A DNA stretch of 64,000 nt. Source: JARRNJ01 sp037385045. Lineage in GTDB: Bacteria; Pseudomonadota; Gammaproteobacteria; JASBUN01. Position numbers and translations under genes: made by a program. The stretch's first letter is position 1, and each line of letters opens with the position of its first letter. Shown here in pieces: positions 16,994-25,870 of this stretch. The DNA is taken from assembly GCA_037385045.1 (NCBI GenBank), contig JARRNJ010000007.1:62001-126000 (forward strand). Reading direction: 5' to 3'. Below the pieces are notes generated by a model, which had not been told where the DNA came from, searched no databases, and saw nothing but the letters and a program-made list of their open reading frames with translations.

Positions 16994-17411
16994 AGCGCTT
17001 TTGCACCTCTTCAATCTTGTTGACCAACTCGGTAAGCGTGACGAATTGCTTATCGACAAGAATCCGGGCGGCACCCAGCAGCCAGCGTCCGTAATAAGGC
17101 AAGGCGAGGTACTGGGTCTGACCGAGGTCCACGTTGTGTCTGCGCCGGCGCTCCTCGGCGCTCCATACGCCACGCCATGCGAGGCACTCGCACGTGGCGA
17201 AGGTATTGAGTTCCCACTCCTCCTCTTCCTTCTCTTCCCAGGTGATGGGTACGTCGGCTTCGCCACCCACGTCGTGAGACGAGCGCAACAGCGCACGGTA
17301 GCGGGCGTGATCAATCTCATCGGGATAGGGTGCATGGGTCGGCTGGTGGTAGGCGGGCTGCAGCTGGCCGACCAGATCAAGGTGTTGTTTCAAATCGCCG
17401 CGCGATGACAT
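16986..17411 (-). CDS. scnB: Thiocyanate hydrolase beta subunit (N-terminal half of nitrile hydratase beta)
   Basis: 141 residues. The start is taken at the ATG at 17411 and not the in-frame GTG nine bases earlier. An AAGGAG ribosome site lies eight bases before the ATG, and the GTG would sit directly on it. Sequence features of the helical N-terminal half of nitrile hydratase beta are visible (ARYRALLRSSHD, EEWELNTFATCECLAWRGVW, YYGRWLLGAARILVDKQFVT). ScnB of T. thioparus has about 157 residues. It is the first gene of the scn operon and overlaps scnA by 8 nt, the same order (B-A-C) as known thiocyanate hydrolase loci. Confidence 0.88.
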   Translation of the reverse strand: MSSRGDLKQHLDLVGQLQPAYHQPTHAPYPDEIDHARYRALLRSSHDVGGEADVPITWEEKEEEEWELNTFATCECLAWRGVWSAEERRRRHNVDLGQTQYLALPYYGRWLLGAARILVDKQFVTLTELVNKIEEVQKRYE

Positions 17412-18107
17412 ATATTCCACTCCTTTTTCTGCTACTGGGCCACAAAGCGTCGGATTTCAGCTATTGGTATCTCGGATTGTTGCCAAACATCGGTTAAGCG
17501 TATTAGTAGTTCATTATTTGTGATTATTCTTAGCCGGTACACACGGTGGGTGCGGAACCGTGTCCGGTCGCTAATGCGTTCACCAAACGTCTCATTAGCG
17601 AGTGCGATACAAGCATGAACTACTGAAAAATAATGTCCAAGATTTAATTGTGATTGCTTGCATAGGCCTTCCCTATAGGTGCGACGACGCGGGTGTCACG
17701 GCGCTTGCCGCGTCCCGCAGCCGTTGTGAAGTCGGGTTCCGGCGCGATATCGTTGATGGGTTCCGCTGCGCCGCAGAGGACGGGTGAACGGCCGCTAGCG
17801 GCGATCGGTCCGCCGCGTGCGTCATTGGGCGCCGGCGGTGGCAGGGGACGCAGGCCACCAAGCCCGCCGAGGTTGAATCACGGGTCGTCGCGACCGAAGC
17901 GACTGCGCGATCCGGGTGACCAAGAGGTCTTGCCAAGCACTGTGCAACGCCCTCAAGGCACAGCGGATCAACCGGGCGTTACCGTTAATGCTCTGCTAAT
18001 GTCATCAAAGTGGTTCGCGGCAACCTGGGGCGCGTACGCCCAACCGGCCGGTCACACCTGCGTCCAACTGACGGAAAGCAGCATCGTCCGGGGCGGATGA
18101 TTGTGCA
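17412..18107. other. Intergenic region upstream of scnB
   Basis: About 700 nt. The part nearest scnB (17430-17600) is clearly AT-richer than its surroundings and should carry the scn promoter on the minus strand. I cannot fix -35/-10 boxes with confidence. The rest holds no recognisable gene or RNA. Confidence 0.5.
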
Positions 18108-19084
18108 ATGGGAAAAGGCGGGCTCGAAGCGTTCAGTGATGCGGTGATTGTGATTATCATCACCGTCATGGTGCTGGAGATGAAAGTGCCGCACGGAGCG
18201 AACCTTGCGGCCCGGCCCAACAGCAGGCGCTTCGGTAGCGCCAACTGAAACCTCCCAGAAGGTTGGTCGCCGGGCGACTCATCGAACACGGGCAAGTGTT
18301 AGCGGGCCCGGGAGTCACCGTTTGGCATGAAGCAGACGACCCTATCGGGGCTATTGAGTTACGGTGCGGCGACCTAAACGCACCCGCGCGCCGACGATTT
18401 GCCCCTGATGCCGTGCAGGTCGGGTCGAGCGCGCGGGCGGGCAGCGAGGCCGGTCGTGTTGTTGGCCGGTGGATGCGCTGCGCTTATCCACCCTACGTTT
18501 TTGCGCATCCACCGTTTGTAATATCCTTCTGTGAACCCCGAGGATCACCGTAGGGTGGATAAGCGCAGCGCATCCACCGTTTGTAATATCCTTCTGTGAA
18601 CAACGTGCTGGGGTTACACAGCTAACGGGCCCTGGGCATCTACTGCAACAACCACCGCCATTTGCTCTGCACCTGCCGTGCGGTCACCGGCCCGGTACTG
18701 TGGGCGAATCTGCACCTGTTGTTCTGGTTATCCCTGATCCCTTTCGCGACCGGGCGGATGGGGGAAAATTCGTTCGCACCGGCGGCAACGGTTCTCTATG
18801 GCGCGGTACTGCTGCTGGCCGCCGTCGCATATATGCTGTCGCAGCAGAGCATCATTGCGTCCCAGGGCTCTGAGTCGCTGCTCAAGCAAGCGATCGGCAG
18901 CGACTGGAACGGCAAGGTGTCGCCGCTGCTGTATGCGCTTGCCATTGGCGTGGCCTATTGGGGGCGATGGGTTTCCCTGTGCCTGTACGTGTTGGTCGCC
19001 ATGCTTTGGTTGATACCGGATCGGCGCATCGGAAAAGTGGTGCAGGTTCATCAACGCCGGTCGATCACAGCCGATCACCCGTGA
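18108..19084 (+). pseudogene. Disrupted TMEM175 (DUF1211)-family potassium-channel-like gene
   Basis: The ATG at 18108 begins MGKGGLEAFSDAVIVIIITV, the conserved first helix (FSDAV) of bacterial TMEM175 proteins, and stays recognisable for about 33 codons. The C-terminal part resumes near 18635 in a different frame (GIYCNNHRHLL, then TGPVLWANLHLLFWLSLIPF, TGRMGEN) and runs to a stop at 19084. An intact homologue needs only about 25-30 codons between these parts. Here over 400 nt intervene, with in-frame stops and a pair of REP-like palindromes. TMEM175 proteins are K+-permeable membrane channels of about 190 residues. This copy cannot make one. It looks like an insertion-type disruption or rearrangement. 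Confidence 0.75.
18468..18601. repeat. REP-like inverted pair plus 34-nt direct repeat
   Basis: A 30-nt arm at 18468-18497 is the exact reverse complement of 18549-18578. Each arm has the form GGTGGAT...ATCCACC, itself an imperfect palindrome, and extends to CCTACG. This pattern is widespread in proteobacteria as REP/RAYT-type repeats. A 34-nt segment at 18503-18536 is repeated exactly at 18568-18601. The element lies inside the broken TMEM175 gene. No transposase or RAYT gene is nearby, so mobilisation would need a distant enzyme. Confidence 0.8.
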
Positions 19085-19316
19085 GTACCCGTGCCGTGGT
19101 CCGCTCGCTCTGCCGCGAAAAGCGCCACTCGGATGGGTCCGTGGTCGGCGGGACGCGGGCGGGAACCGCTCGTCCGCGAGATTCCGCCGCACTCCCTACC
19201 TGGCGGCGCAGGTGTCACGAGATCCCCCGCGCTGGCGCAGGCGCCAGGGGGGGACCGCCTGCCCCGGTCGCCGCAGACAGCGGCAGTCGTCAGGCGACGG
19301 CCCCGGCCGAGTCGGT

Positions 19317-19637
19317 TCATGCGGCGCGTGGCGTCGGGTGGCCGGTCCGGCCGGTGACCGCCCGCGGCGCGCGGGCCGGGCCGCCCTCGGGCGCCATGCC
19401 GGCAGCGCGTTGCGGGCCACCGGAGGCCGCTGGGCGATCGGTCGCCCCCGCCGGCGCACGCCGATGCCCTGTCGCCCGGCTTGCCAGGCGCTTGAATCCA
19501 CTGCCCAGCCACAGGCCCAGGCGCACGATGCCGCCGCCGATGGTTTCGCTGCGCAGCCGGTGCGCCTCGCGGATATACCGCTCCAGTTGTTCCTCTGTGA
19601 GGATTGGGCCGCGTGTCGGTTGCCGGTCCGTATTCAT
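19317..19637 (-). CDS. Small basic hypothetical protein
   Basis: 106 residues. The ATG at 19637 is preceded by GGGAGG at good spacing. The N-terminal half looks like a genuine protein: LTEEQLERYIREAHRLRSE, then a short hydrophobic, possibly amphipathic helix (IGGGIVRLGLWLGSGFKRL). The C-terminal half is low-complexity Ala/Pro/Gly/Arg, typical of drifting GC-rich sequence. The first half resembles short proteobacterial proteins with a (R)YxxEAxRLRSE motif, whose function is unknown to me. It is transcribed divergently from the dehydrogenase gene at 19960. Confidence 0.55.
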   Translation of the reverse strand: MNTDRQPTRGPILTEEQLERYIREAHRLRSETIGGGIVRLGLWLGSGFKRLASRATGHRRAPAGATDRPAASGGPQRAAGMAPEGGPARAPRAVTGRTGHPTPRAA

Positions 19638-19959
19638 CGTAACCTCCCTGCGAGCACTCAGGCCGCGGTAGTATTTTCGATATCTCTAATATAGGCATGG
19701 ACTAAAAAAGGATTAGGCCGGCCGTGGTCATATCAGCTGTGCTTTGGAGTCACAAATTCCGCTGCGGCTTGCGGGACCGCGGGAATCCGGATGCGGGTCC
19801 GGGGTGATTTCACCGGCCATGTTCCGCTACTCTTTCGCCCGCGGAGGCGGGCATTCCATGATCGGCACTGCGCCGGATATCCGCCACATCCGCCCCCGAC
19901 GGCTGGCAGCCGCGAGCGCGGCAGGCCAGCGGATTGAAACGACGACCAGGAGCAATGCG
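19638..19959. other. Divergent intergenic region
   Basis: 320 nt between the small minus-strand gene and the plus-strand dehydrogenase. An AT-rich patch near 19670-19710 probably contains the small gene's promoter. Nothing else is seen. Confidence 0.4.
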
Positions 19960-20835
19960 ATGAAGGTGGGTTTTGTCGGCCTCGGACGGATGGGAACGGG
20001 CATGGCTGTCAATCTGGTAACGGCCGGCCACAACGTGACGGTTTATAATCGCACCGCCGAGAAAACTGCGGCAGTGGCAGCGCACGGGGCCCGCGTTGGC
20101 AACAGCGTGGCCGACGCTTGCGGCGGCGAGGCTGTCATCACCATGCTGGCGGATGACCCAGCAGTCGAGAACGTCGTCTTTGGGCGCGACGGCATTGTTG
20201 CCCGTCTGCCTGTGGGTGCCATTCACGTTTCCGCGAGCACCATCAGCGTCGCATTATCTGAACGCTTGGCCGACGCCCATGCCCGGGCCGGGCAGTATTT
20301 CGTGTCGGCGCCGGTGTTCGGCCGCCCCGATGCGGCCGCTACCGGGCAGCTGTTTATTGTCGCGGCCGGCGATCCCGGTGCGATCGACGCGGTCGCGCCG
20401 CTGTTCGAAGCTATGGGACAACGCACATTCATTGTCTCCAACGACACGAAAATCGCGAATCTGGTGAAACTCAGCGGGAACTTTCTGATTGCATCGGTGA
20501 TTGAATCGCTCGGAGAAGCCGTCGCCCTGGTGGCGAAGGCCGGGGTCGATCCAAGCCAATACGTGGATATACTGACTTCAAGCCTGTTCAATGCTCCCGT
20601 CTACAAGACCTACGGCAAGCTCATCGCGGACCAACGCTTCAAGCCTGCAGGCTTTGCCGCGTCTCTCGGCCAGAAAGACATACGGCTCATCCTCGCCGCC
20701 GCCGAGGCGTTGCAAGTCCCGTTGCCTTTGGCGAGCCTGCTCCGCGACCGGTTCCTGAACCTCCTCGCCCACGGCGGCGATTCCCTCGACTGGTCGGCGA
20801 TTGCCGCGCTGGCCTCAGGGGACGCGGGTGCGTGA
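19960..20835 (+). CDS. NAD(P)-dependent beta-hydroxyacid dehydrogenase family protein
   Basis: 291 residues from the ATG at 19960, preceded by AGGAG nine bases upstream. The N-terminal Rossmann motif is MKVGFVGLGRMGTGMAVNL, followed by an NADP-type NRT after the second strand (VTVYNRTAEKT). The substrate loop VSAPVFGRPDAAATGQL and the catalytic lysine helix (KLSGNFLIASVIESLGEA, with K-x3-N) are in place. Relatives include 3-hydroxyisobutyrate, tartronate semialdehyde, glyoxylate and succinic semialdehyde reductases. The VFGRP variant is common in GLYR-like and imine-reductase-like members, so the substrate is not assigned. It is soluble and stands alone. Confidence 0.88.
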   Translation: MKVGFVGLGRMGTGMAVNLVTAGHNVTVYNRTAEKTAAVAAHGARVGNSVADACGGEAVITMLADDPAVENVVFGRDGIVARLPVGAIHVSASTISVALSERLADAHARAGQYFVSAPVFGRPDAAATGQLFIVAAGDPGAIDAVAPLFEAMGQRTFIVSNDTKIANLVKLSGNFLIASVIESLGEAVALVAKAGVDPSQYVDILTSSLFNAPVYKTYGKLIADQRFKPAGFAASLGQKDIRLILAAAEALQVPLPLASLLRDRFLNLLAHGGDSLDWSAIAALASGDAGA

Positions 20836-20938
20836 TCCGCGTCCAGGGCGGTGGAACGACTGATCAGGTGAACACTGGCGCCGCTCGTTGGCGCCGGGAC
20901 TTATGAACCGCAACTTCTGAAGATGAAAGCGAGCAGTC

Positions 20939-21535
20939 ATGGCAGTTTTTGGCAACCAACAACGTTACGGCAGCACGGCTCAGGTCTTCCACTGGTTGAC
21001 CCTGATTTTGGTGGTAGCGGCGTACGCGACCAGTCCAGGCGGTCCGGAGCGGCGCGTGTTCTCGGCGGCGATGGATTTCCCGCGGCAGTTCCACGAAACC
21101 CTGGGTATGGCGGTGTTCTTCGTGGTGTTGCTGCGCGTGCTCTGGCGAGCGGTGGATCGAACGCCGGAACCGCCGGCTCCGACGCTGTGGGTGGAGCGGT
21201 TTGCGAAGCCCATGCATCTGTTGTTGTACCTGCTGCTGCTGGCGGTTCCGCTTACCGCAGTGTTCGGTTCGTGGCTGGAGGGTCACCCGCTCACGCTGTT
21301 GGGTCTGGCGCCGATCGCGCCGTATCTGGCGCAATCGCACGCGCTGGGTGAGACGGTGTTGACGGTGCACACCCTTCTCGGCAATGCGATTCTCTGGGCT
21401 GCTGGCCTGCATGCTGCCGCAGCGGTGTTCCATCATTTCTGGCTGCACGACGACGTACTGATCGCCATGCTGCCCGAAGCCCTGCCCATTGCAAGGCCCA
21501 GGACGTCGGCGTCCAGCGGGCGCCGGGCTCCATAG
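20939..21535 (+). CDS. Cytochrome b561-family membrane protein
   Basis: 198 residues with four predicted membrane helices. Heme-ligand histidines sit at the expected places: H18 (AQVFHWLTLILVV), the FHETLGM histidine, the histidine in MHLLLYLLLL, and the last-helix pair around LHAAAAVFHHFWLHDD. These proteins pass electrons between the quinone pool and periplasmic acceptors, or scavenge superoxide (CybB type). The protein starts with a cytoplasmic leader MAVFGNQQRYGS. It lies about 100 nt after the dehydrogenase gene. There is no dedicated partner nearby, so its electron donor is unknown. Confidence 0.88.
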   Translation: MAVFGNQQRYGSTAQVFHWLTLILVVAAYATSPGGPERRVFSAAMDFPRQFHETLGMAVFFVVLLRVLWRAVDRTPEPPAPTLWVERFAKPMHLLLYLLLLAVPLTAVFGSWLEGHPLTLLGLAPIAPYLAQSHALGETVLTVHTLLGNAILWAAGLHAAAAVFHHFWLHDDVLIAMLPEALPIARPRTSASSGRRAP

Positions 21536-21616
21536 ACGACTGCCGCCGGAGCAACGCCCCGGTCGTGCGCCGGGCCGGGGCCCATGTTCAACCCGCCTTA
21601 CGAGAGGAGGCACGCC

Positions 21617-22606
21617 ATGAAGACTCGCCAATTGGGCCGCGACGGGCTTATCGTTTCCGCCATCGGCCTCGGGTGCATGGGCATGTCGGATTTTTACGGC
21701 GCCCATCGTGACCAGGAGTCCATTGCGACAATCCGGCGCGCGCTGGAACTGGGGATCAATTTTTTCGATACCGCCGACATGTACGGGCCGTACGCCAACG
21801 AGGAACTCGTCGGCAAGGCGATACGGGGATATCGGAATCAGGTCGTCATCGCCACCAAGTTCGGGATAGTTCGCGATCCCGACAACCCGCAGGCACGCGG
21901 GTTCGATGGCAGGCCGGAGTATGTACGCAAAGCCTGCGAAGGCAGCCTGCGCCGCCTCGGGGTGGAGACCATCGATCTCTATTACCTGCATCGCGTCGAC
22001 CCCGATACGCCCATCGAGGACACGGTAGGCGCCATGGCCACGCTGGTTGAAGAGGGAAAAGTCCGCTATCTCGGCCTGTCGGAAGCGGGCCCGGAGACCC
22101 TACGGCGTGCCGCCGGGGTCCATGCCATCGCCGCTTTGCAATCGGAATACTCGTTGTGGAGCCGCGACCCGGAGGACGAAATGCTCGGTATCTGTGCCGA
22201 ACTGGAGATCGGCTTCGTGCCCTACAGTCCGCTCGGCCGCGGCTTCCTCACCGGCGCCATCCGCAGCATCGACGACCTCGACCAGGATGACTGGCGCCGC
22301 AGCAACCCCCGTTTCCAGGGTGAGAACTTCGACAGGAATCTGGCGCTGGTGGGAACCATACAATCCATGGCCCGGGAAAAGGGCTGTACGCCGGCGCAAC
22401 TCGCCCTCGCCTGGCTGCTGTCCCGGGACGAACACATCGTCCCGATCCCGGGGACCCGCAGGATTGAGCGCCTGGAGGAAAACGCCGGCGCCGTTGAAAT
22501 TGAGCTTACCGACGCGGAGCTGGACCGGATCGACCACATCGCCCCGAAAGGTGCCGCGGCCGGCCTGCGTTACCCCGAAGCGGCAATGCAGGCGTTGGGG
22601 CGCTGA
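21617..22606 (+). CDS. Aldo/keto reductase (AKR13/YakC-like)
   Basis: 329 residues from the ATG at 21617, preceded by GAGGAGG. The catalytic tetrad is visible: D (FFDTADMYG), Y (MYGPY), K (VIATKFG) and H (YYLHRVDPDTP). The NADPH-binding C-terminal segment is VPIPGTRRIERLEENAGAVE. The cofactor motif and length fit a cytoplasmic NADPH-dependent aldehyde/ketone reductase of the AKR11-13 group, which often detoxifies reactive carbonyls. It follows the cytochrome b561 gene by about 80 nt on the same strand but is functionally unrelated as far as I can see. Confidence 0.92.
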   Translation: MKTRQLGRDGLIVSAIGLGCMGMSDFYGAHRDQESIATIRRALELGINFFDTADMYGPYANEELVGKAIRGYRNQVVIATKFGIVRDPDNPQARGFDGRPEYVRKACEGSLRRLGVETIDLYYLHRVDPDTPIEDTVGAMATLVEEGKVRYLGLSEAGPETLRRAAGVHAIAALQSEYSLWSRDPEDEMLGICAELEIGFVPYSPLGRGFLTGAIRSIDDLDQDDWRRSNPRFQGENFDRNLALVGTIQSMAREKGCTPAQLALAWLLSRDEHIVPIPGTRRIERLEENAGAVEIELTDAELDRIDHIAPKGAAAGLRYPEAAMQALGR

Positions 22607-22854
22607 ACCGCCCGGCAAACGGCACAGGCCGCGGCAAGCCGAACTCCTGGCGGCGAATGCCGGGGGGCGCTGCTGAAATCGGTGACGACACGGCATCGGC
22701 TGTGCGAACTGCCTGGTCGCGAAGCTCCCATGCCGATGCTCGATACCCGGATTTGGTTGAACCGCCGGTCTCGTCGGGCGAACCCCAATGAGATCGTCCG
22801 GCCTTGACCGGGACTGGAATCGGGACCGGTCCGTGCCGATGCCGGACATCCGGG

Positions 22855-24564
22855 TTACAACCCAAGCGACGTCAAAGCGGCAGTCAATTGCGCGATCTGA
22901 TCCGCATCGGTCATCGGATAGGTCGCCAGCCAGTCCCTCATTGCGAAGTCTGGCTGAAGCGACTGGATTTCGGCCACCTCCCACTGCGCCGTCTCGCGAT
23001 CACCGGCGGCGACGGCAACCGCCGCCATGTAAACATGAGCCTCGAGGTTCGCGGGGTTGCGCGACAGGGCTTCGCGCAGGTTGATCCTTGCCTGCTCCTG
23101 ATCCCCCATGAAGAAATAGGCCCGTCCCAGGAGCAGAAAATAGAGGTGGCCGGCCGCCGGGTTGTGACGCATGGCTTTGCGCATCAATTTGACGGTCCGT
23201 GCCGGATGGCCGACATAGGTGTTGATGCCGCCCATCAGTGCGTAGGCGTCTGCAAACGACTGATCCAGTTTCAACGCATTTTTCAACAGAACGATGGCGC
23301 GCTCGTGGTGACGCCGCTGGGCCTGGATGTACCCCAGTACCCAGTAGACTTCGGGAATTCCGGGGTCCATGTCCCGCGCCGTATGCGCCATTTTCGAGGC
23401 CCGCTCCAAGGCCGCGGCACCGTGCTCTCCCCACTGGTTGCGATAATCCGCTACATAGCTGAGCGCCAGTCCGGCATAGGCCCGCGCGAAAGTCGGATCC
23501 AGCTCGATGGCACGGCGATACAAACGCCGGGCTTCGAGATTCTCACGCTCCTGACGCACGAGAAGGTCGCCCTGCCCTTGAAGAAACAACTCGTAGGCTT
23601 CGAGATTGCGGGTGTAGCGTTTCGCCAGCCGCCAGTGCTCCGCCTGAGTCAATTTGATCGATAGCGTTTTCGCCACACGGCGACTGATTTCCGCCTGCAC
23701 GTCGAAAAGATCGCCGATCGGCCGGTCGAACTTTTCCGACCAGAGCTGCCGGCCGGTGGACGAGTCGATCAATCGGACATGGGCTTCAAGGCGCTTTGCC
23801 GAGCGTTGCACGCTGCCTGAAACGTAGTAGCGGGCGGTCAAAGCCCCATTCGCGGCGCCGCGGTCGTCATGGCCGAAGATCGAATGGGTACTGATGACCC
23901 AGAGGCCGGACAAACGCGACAGATCGGTGACCAGGTCCGCGGTGATGCCGCGTGCAAGATTATCCTGGTCAGCTCCGGCTCGCAGCGATTCGAACGGCAA
24001 CACCGCGATGGTGACGGGAGCCTTTGGCCGCGGGTGGCCCGGGATCCCGGCATTCCCAACCGTTGCGGTCCCCTCGGGCGGGCGCTCGGCGACAGTGAGA
24101 TAACCCACGATTGCAACGGCCGCAACCACAATCCCGACGATCAGCATCGCGGCCAGCCGTGGTCTATGGTCGCCACGCCGCACGGGACCTTCCTGCGCAC
24201 TTTCACCGGGGGTTTCCGACAGGCTCACTGGCGCGATCAGGCGGTAGCCCTGCTTGGGTATGGTCTGGATATAGCGCGGGTGCTTTGGGTCGTCGCCGAG
24301 GGCTTTGCGCAGCTTGATCACCACTTGCGTCAACGAATCATCCCCCACCACCACTCCGGGCCAGACCCGGGTAAGCAGCTCCTCCCGTGTGACCATAGCG
24401 CCGGCACGCTGCGTAAGCCGGATCAGCAAGGCAGCCACCTTGGGCTCCAGTCGCAGCACTTCGCCGTCGCGGCGAATTTCATGCAGGGTGGGGTGGAGTT
24501 CCCACTCGCCGATCCGAACCCCGTCCGCGAGTGTCCCGTGCGCACCATCCGTTTTCGAGGTCAT
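22855..24564 (-). CDS. CadC-like winged-helix transcriptional regulator with membrane helix and TPR domain
   Basis: 569 residues. An OmpR/PhoB-type winged helix occupies about residues 10-115 (IRRDGEVLRLEPKVAALL, VGDDSLTQVVIKLRKALGDD, IPKQGYRLI). It is followed by a single membrane span (LAAMLIVGIVVAAVAIVGYL, about 135-155). Then comes an extracytoplasmic domain starting with the FlgO-like segment TIAVLPFESL...LARGITADLVTDLSR, and TPR-type repeats to the C-terminus (LDPTFARAYAGLALSYV, DQSFADAYALMGGINTYV). This is a one-component membrane regulator that senses outside and binds DNA inside. It is divergent from the methyltransferase at 24739 across 174 nt and may regulate it or itself. The signal is unknown. 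Confidence 0.88.
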   Translation of the reverse strand: MTSKTDGAHGTLADGVRIGEWELHPTLHEIRRDGEVLRLEPKVAALLIRLTQRAGAMVTREELLTRVWPGVVVGDDSLTQVVIKLRKALGDDPKHPRYIQTIPKQGYRLIAPVSLSETPGESAQEGPVRRGDHRPRLAAMLIVGIVVAAVAIVGYLTVAERPPEGTATVGNAGIPGHPRPKAPVTIAVLPFESLRAGADQDNLARGITADLVTDLSRLSGLWVISTHSIFGHDDRGAANGALTARYYVSGSVQRSAKRLEAHVRLIDSSTGRQLWSEKFDRPIGDLFDVQAEISRRVAKTLSIKLTQAEHWRLAKRYTRNLEAYELFLQGQGDLLVRQERENLEARRLYRRAIELDPTFARAYAGLALSYVADYRNQWGEHGAAALERASKMAHTARDMDPGIPEVYWVLGYIQAQRRHHERAIVLLKNALKLDQSFADAYALMGGINTYVGHPARTVKLMRKAMRHNPAAGHLYFLLLGRAYFFMGDQEQARINLREALSRNPANLEAHVYMAAVAVAAGDRETAQWEVAEIQSLQPDFAMRDWLATYPMTDADQIAQLTAALTSLGL

Positions 24565-24738
24565 TGGCAGCAGCCTTGGCGTGAAAACACAACACGTTGT
24601 TTTCTATATTGTTTTATTTTCTTCGGAAAATCTTAGCTTTGTTCTAGGGTTTTTTCCACGCAGCCCGGCTAAATCTGGCGAACCGGCAACACCCGATCCA
24701 TCACCAGAATGCGCCGCAGCCGGCGCCGGGAGGACATC

Positions 24739-25605
24739 ATGACCCGCAACGAACCCATCTTCGATGCAATACGCTACAAGCAGACCACCAAGCAACAGTG
24801 GGAGCGTGCCGCCGACGCCTGGCACCGGTGGAGCCCGCTCCTCAACCATTGGCTCGGACCCGCAACCGAGCGCATGCTCGACCTGGCGGGCATCGGCCCC
24901 GGCGCCCGGGTGCTCGATGTTGCCGCCGGTGCCGGCGAGCAGTCCCTGGCCGTGGCGCGCCGCGTGGGCGCACAAGGCCGGGTCGTGGCCACCGACATTT
25001 CCCCCGCCATCCTTGACCTCGCCCAGTCTGCGGCCCGAAGCCACGGCTTCGACAACGTGGAAACCCGGGTGCTGGACGGTGAGAACCTGCATGAGCTGCA
25101 GGCAGGTTCTTTCGACGCGGTCATTTCCCGGGTCGGCATGATCTATTTTCCCGACCAGCAGAAGGCCCTGGACGGTATGAAGCATGCCCTGAAACCCGGC
25201 GGGAAAGTGGCCGCGATCGTCTATTCGACCGCCGAGCGCAATCCCTTCTTTTCGATTCCGGTCTCGATTATCCGGCGACGGGCGAATCTGCCGCCGCCCC
25301 TGCCCGGCCAACCCGGTCCGTTCAGCTTGGGCGCGCCTGGGGTGTTGGAAGATGCATTCACCGGCGCGGGACTGCGGGATGTGCATGTCGAAACCATCGA
25401 CGCGCCGATCGAGTTGGACAGTGCGGGCGAATGCCTGCGTTTCGAGAAAGAGTCCTTTGGGGCGCTCCACCAGATGCTCTCCGGACTTGATGACCGGCAA
25501 CAGCAGGCCGCCTGGAGCGAGATCGAGCAGGCCCTGGGTGAGTTCGAAAGCAACGGACGCTTCGCCGGCCCGTGTGAGCTCGTGCTTGCGGTCGGCACCC
25601 GTTAA
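24739..25605 (+). CDS. SAM-dependent methyltransferase (Methyltransf_11, UbiE-like)
   Basis: 288 residues from the ATG at 24739, behind a GGGAGG site. Motif I is VLDVAAGAGEQSLAVARRVG. Motif II contains VVATDISPAIL and motif III SFDAVISRVGMIYFPDQ. The upstream helix AWHRWSPLLNHWLGPATERM is seen in methyltransferases of the MenG/UbiE-related class acting on small molecules. The substrate is unknown. It is divergent from the CadC-like regulator and followed by a GC-rich hairpin. Confidence 0.85.
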   Translation: MTRNEPIFDAIRYKQTTKQQWERAADAWHRWSPLLNHWLGPATERMLDLAGIGPGARVLDVAAGAGEQSLAVARRVGAQGRVVATDISPAILDLAQSAARSHGFDNVETRVLDGENLHELQAGSFDAVISRVGMIYFPDQQKALDGMKHALKPGGKVAAIVYSTAERNPFFSIPVSIIRRRANLPPPLPGQPGPFSLGAPGVLEDAFTGAGLRDVHVETIDAPIELDSAGECLRFEKESFGALHQMLSGLDDRQQQAAWSEIEQALGEFESNGRFAGPCELVLAVGTR

Positions 25606-25622
25606 TCTTGTTGCCGCGAATC

Positions 25623-25656
25623 GGGCCCCGTGGGACCGGCCAGGGTCCCACGGGCC
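25623..25656 (+). terminator. GC-rich hairpin after the methyltransferase gene
   Basis: Arms GGCCCCGTGGGACC and GGTCCCACGGGCC pair with a single bulged C around a short loop, 18 nt after the methyltransferase stop. There is no U-tract, so termination is plausible but not textbook. Confidence 0.45.
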
Positions 25657-25870
25657 GCCCGCATACAGCGCCAATGCATGAACGCGGGTGGGCCGTGCGT
25701 GCCTCGCTACAGCAGACGTTTTCCAAGTGGACAGTGCTGCTCGGTGGACCGCACAGCGGGCAGACGGCAAATCCCGTTTGAATTCGTCGCTGGACGCAAT
25801 GCGGCGGCCTGGTCATTGCGCGCCAGGCGTGGCAGGCAACTCCAGACCGGCGGGGGAGTTATCCGGTGAC

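Noticed and set aside
15888..17411. Reading the hydratase genes as nitrile hydratase
   Set aside because: Nitrile hydratase beta is one chain of about 220 residues; here beta is split into two overlapping genes in the order B-A-C, as in thiocyanate hydrolase.
17412..18107. tRNA or small RNA gene in the scn upstream region
   Set aside because: No cloverleaf or conserved T-loop was found; the sequence has no RNA signature I recognise.
20864..21991. 375-codon minus-strand ORF across cytochrome b561 and the aldo/keto reductase
   Set aside because: It is antisense to two well-defined enzymes.
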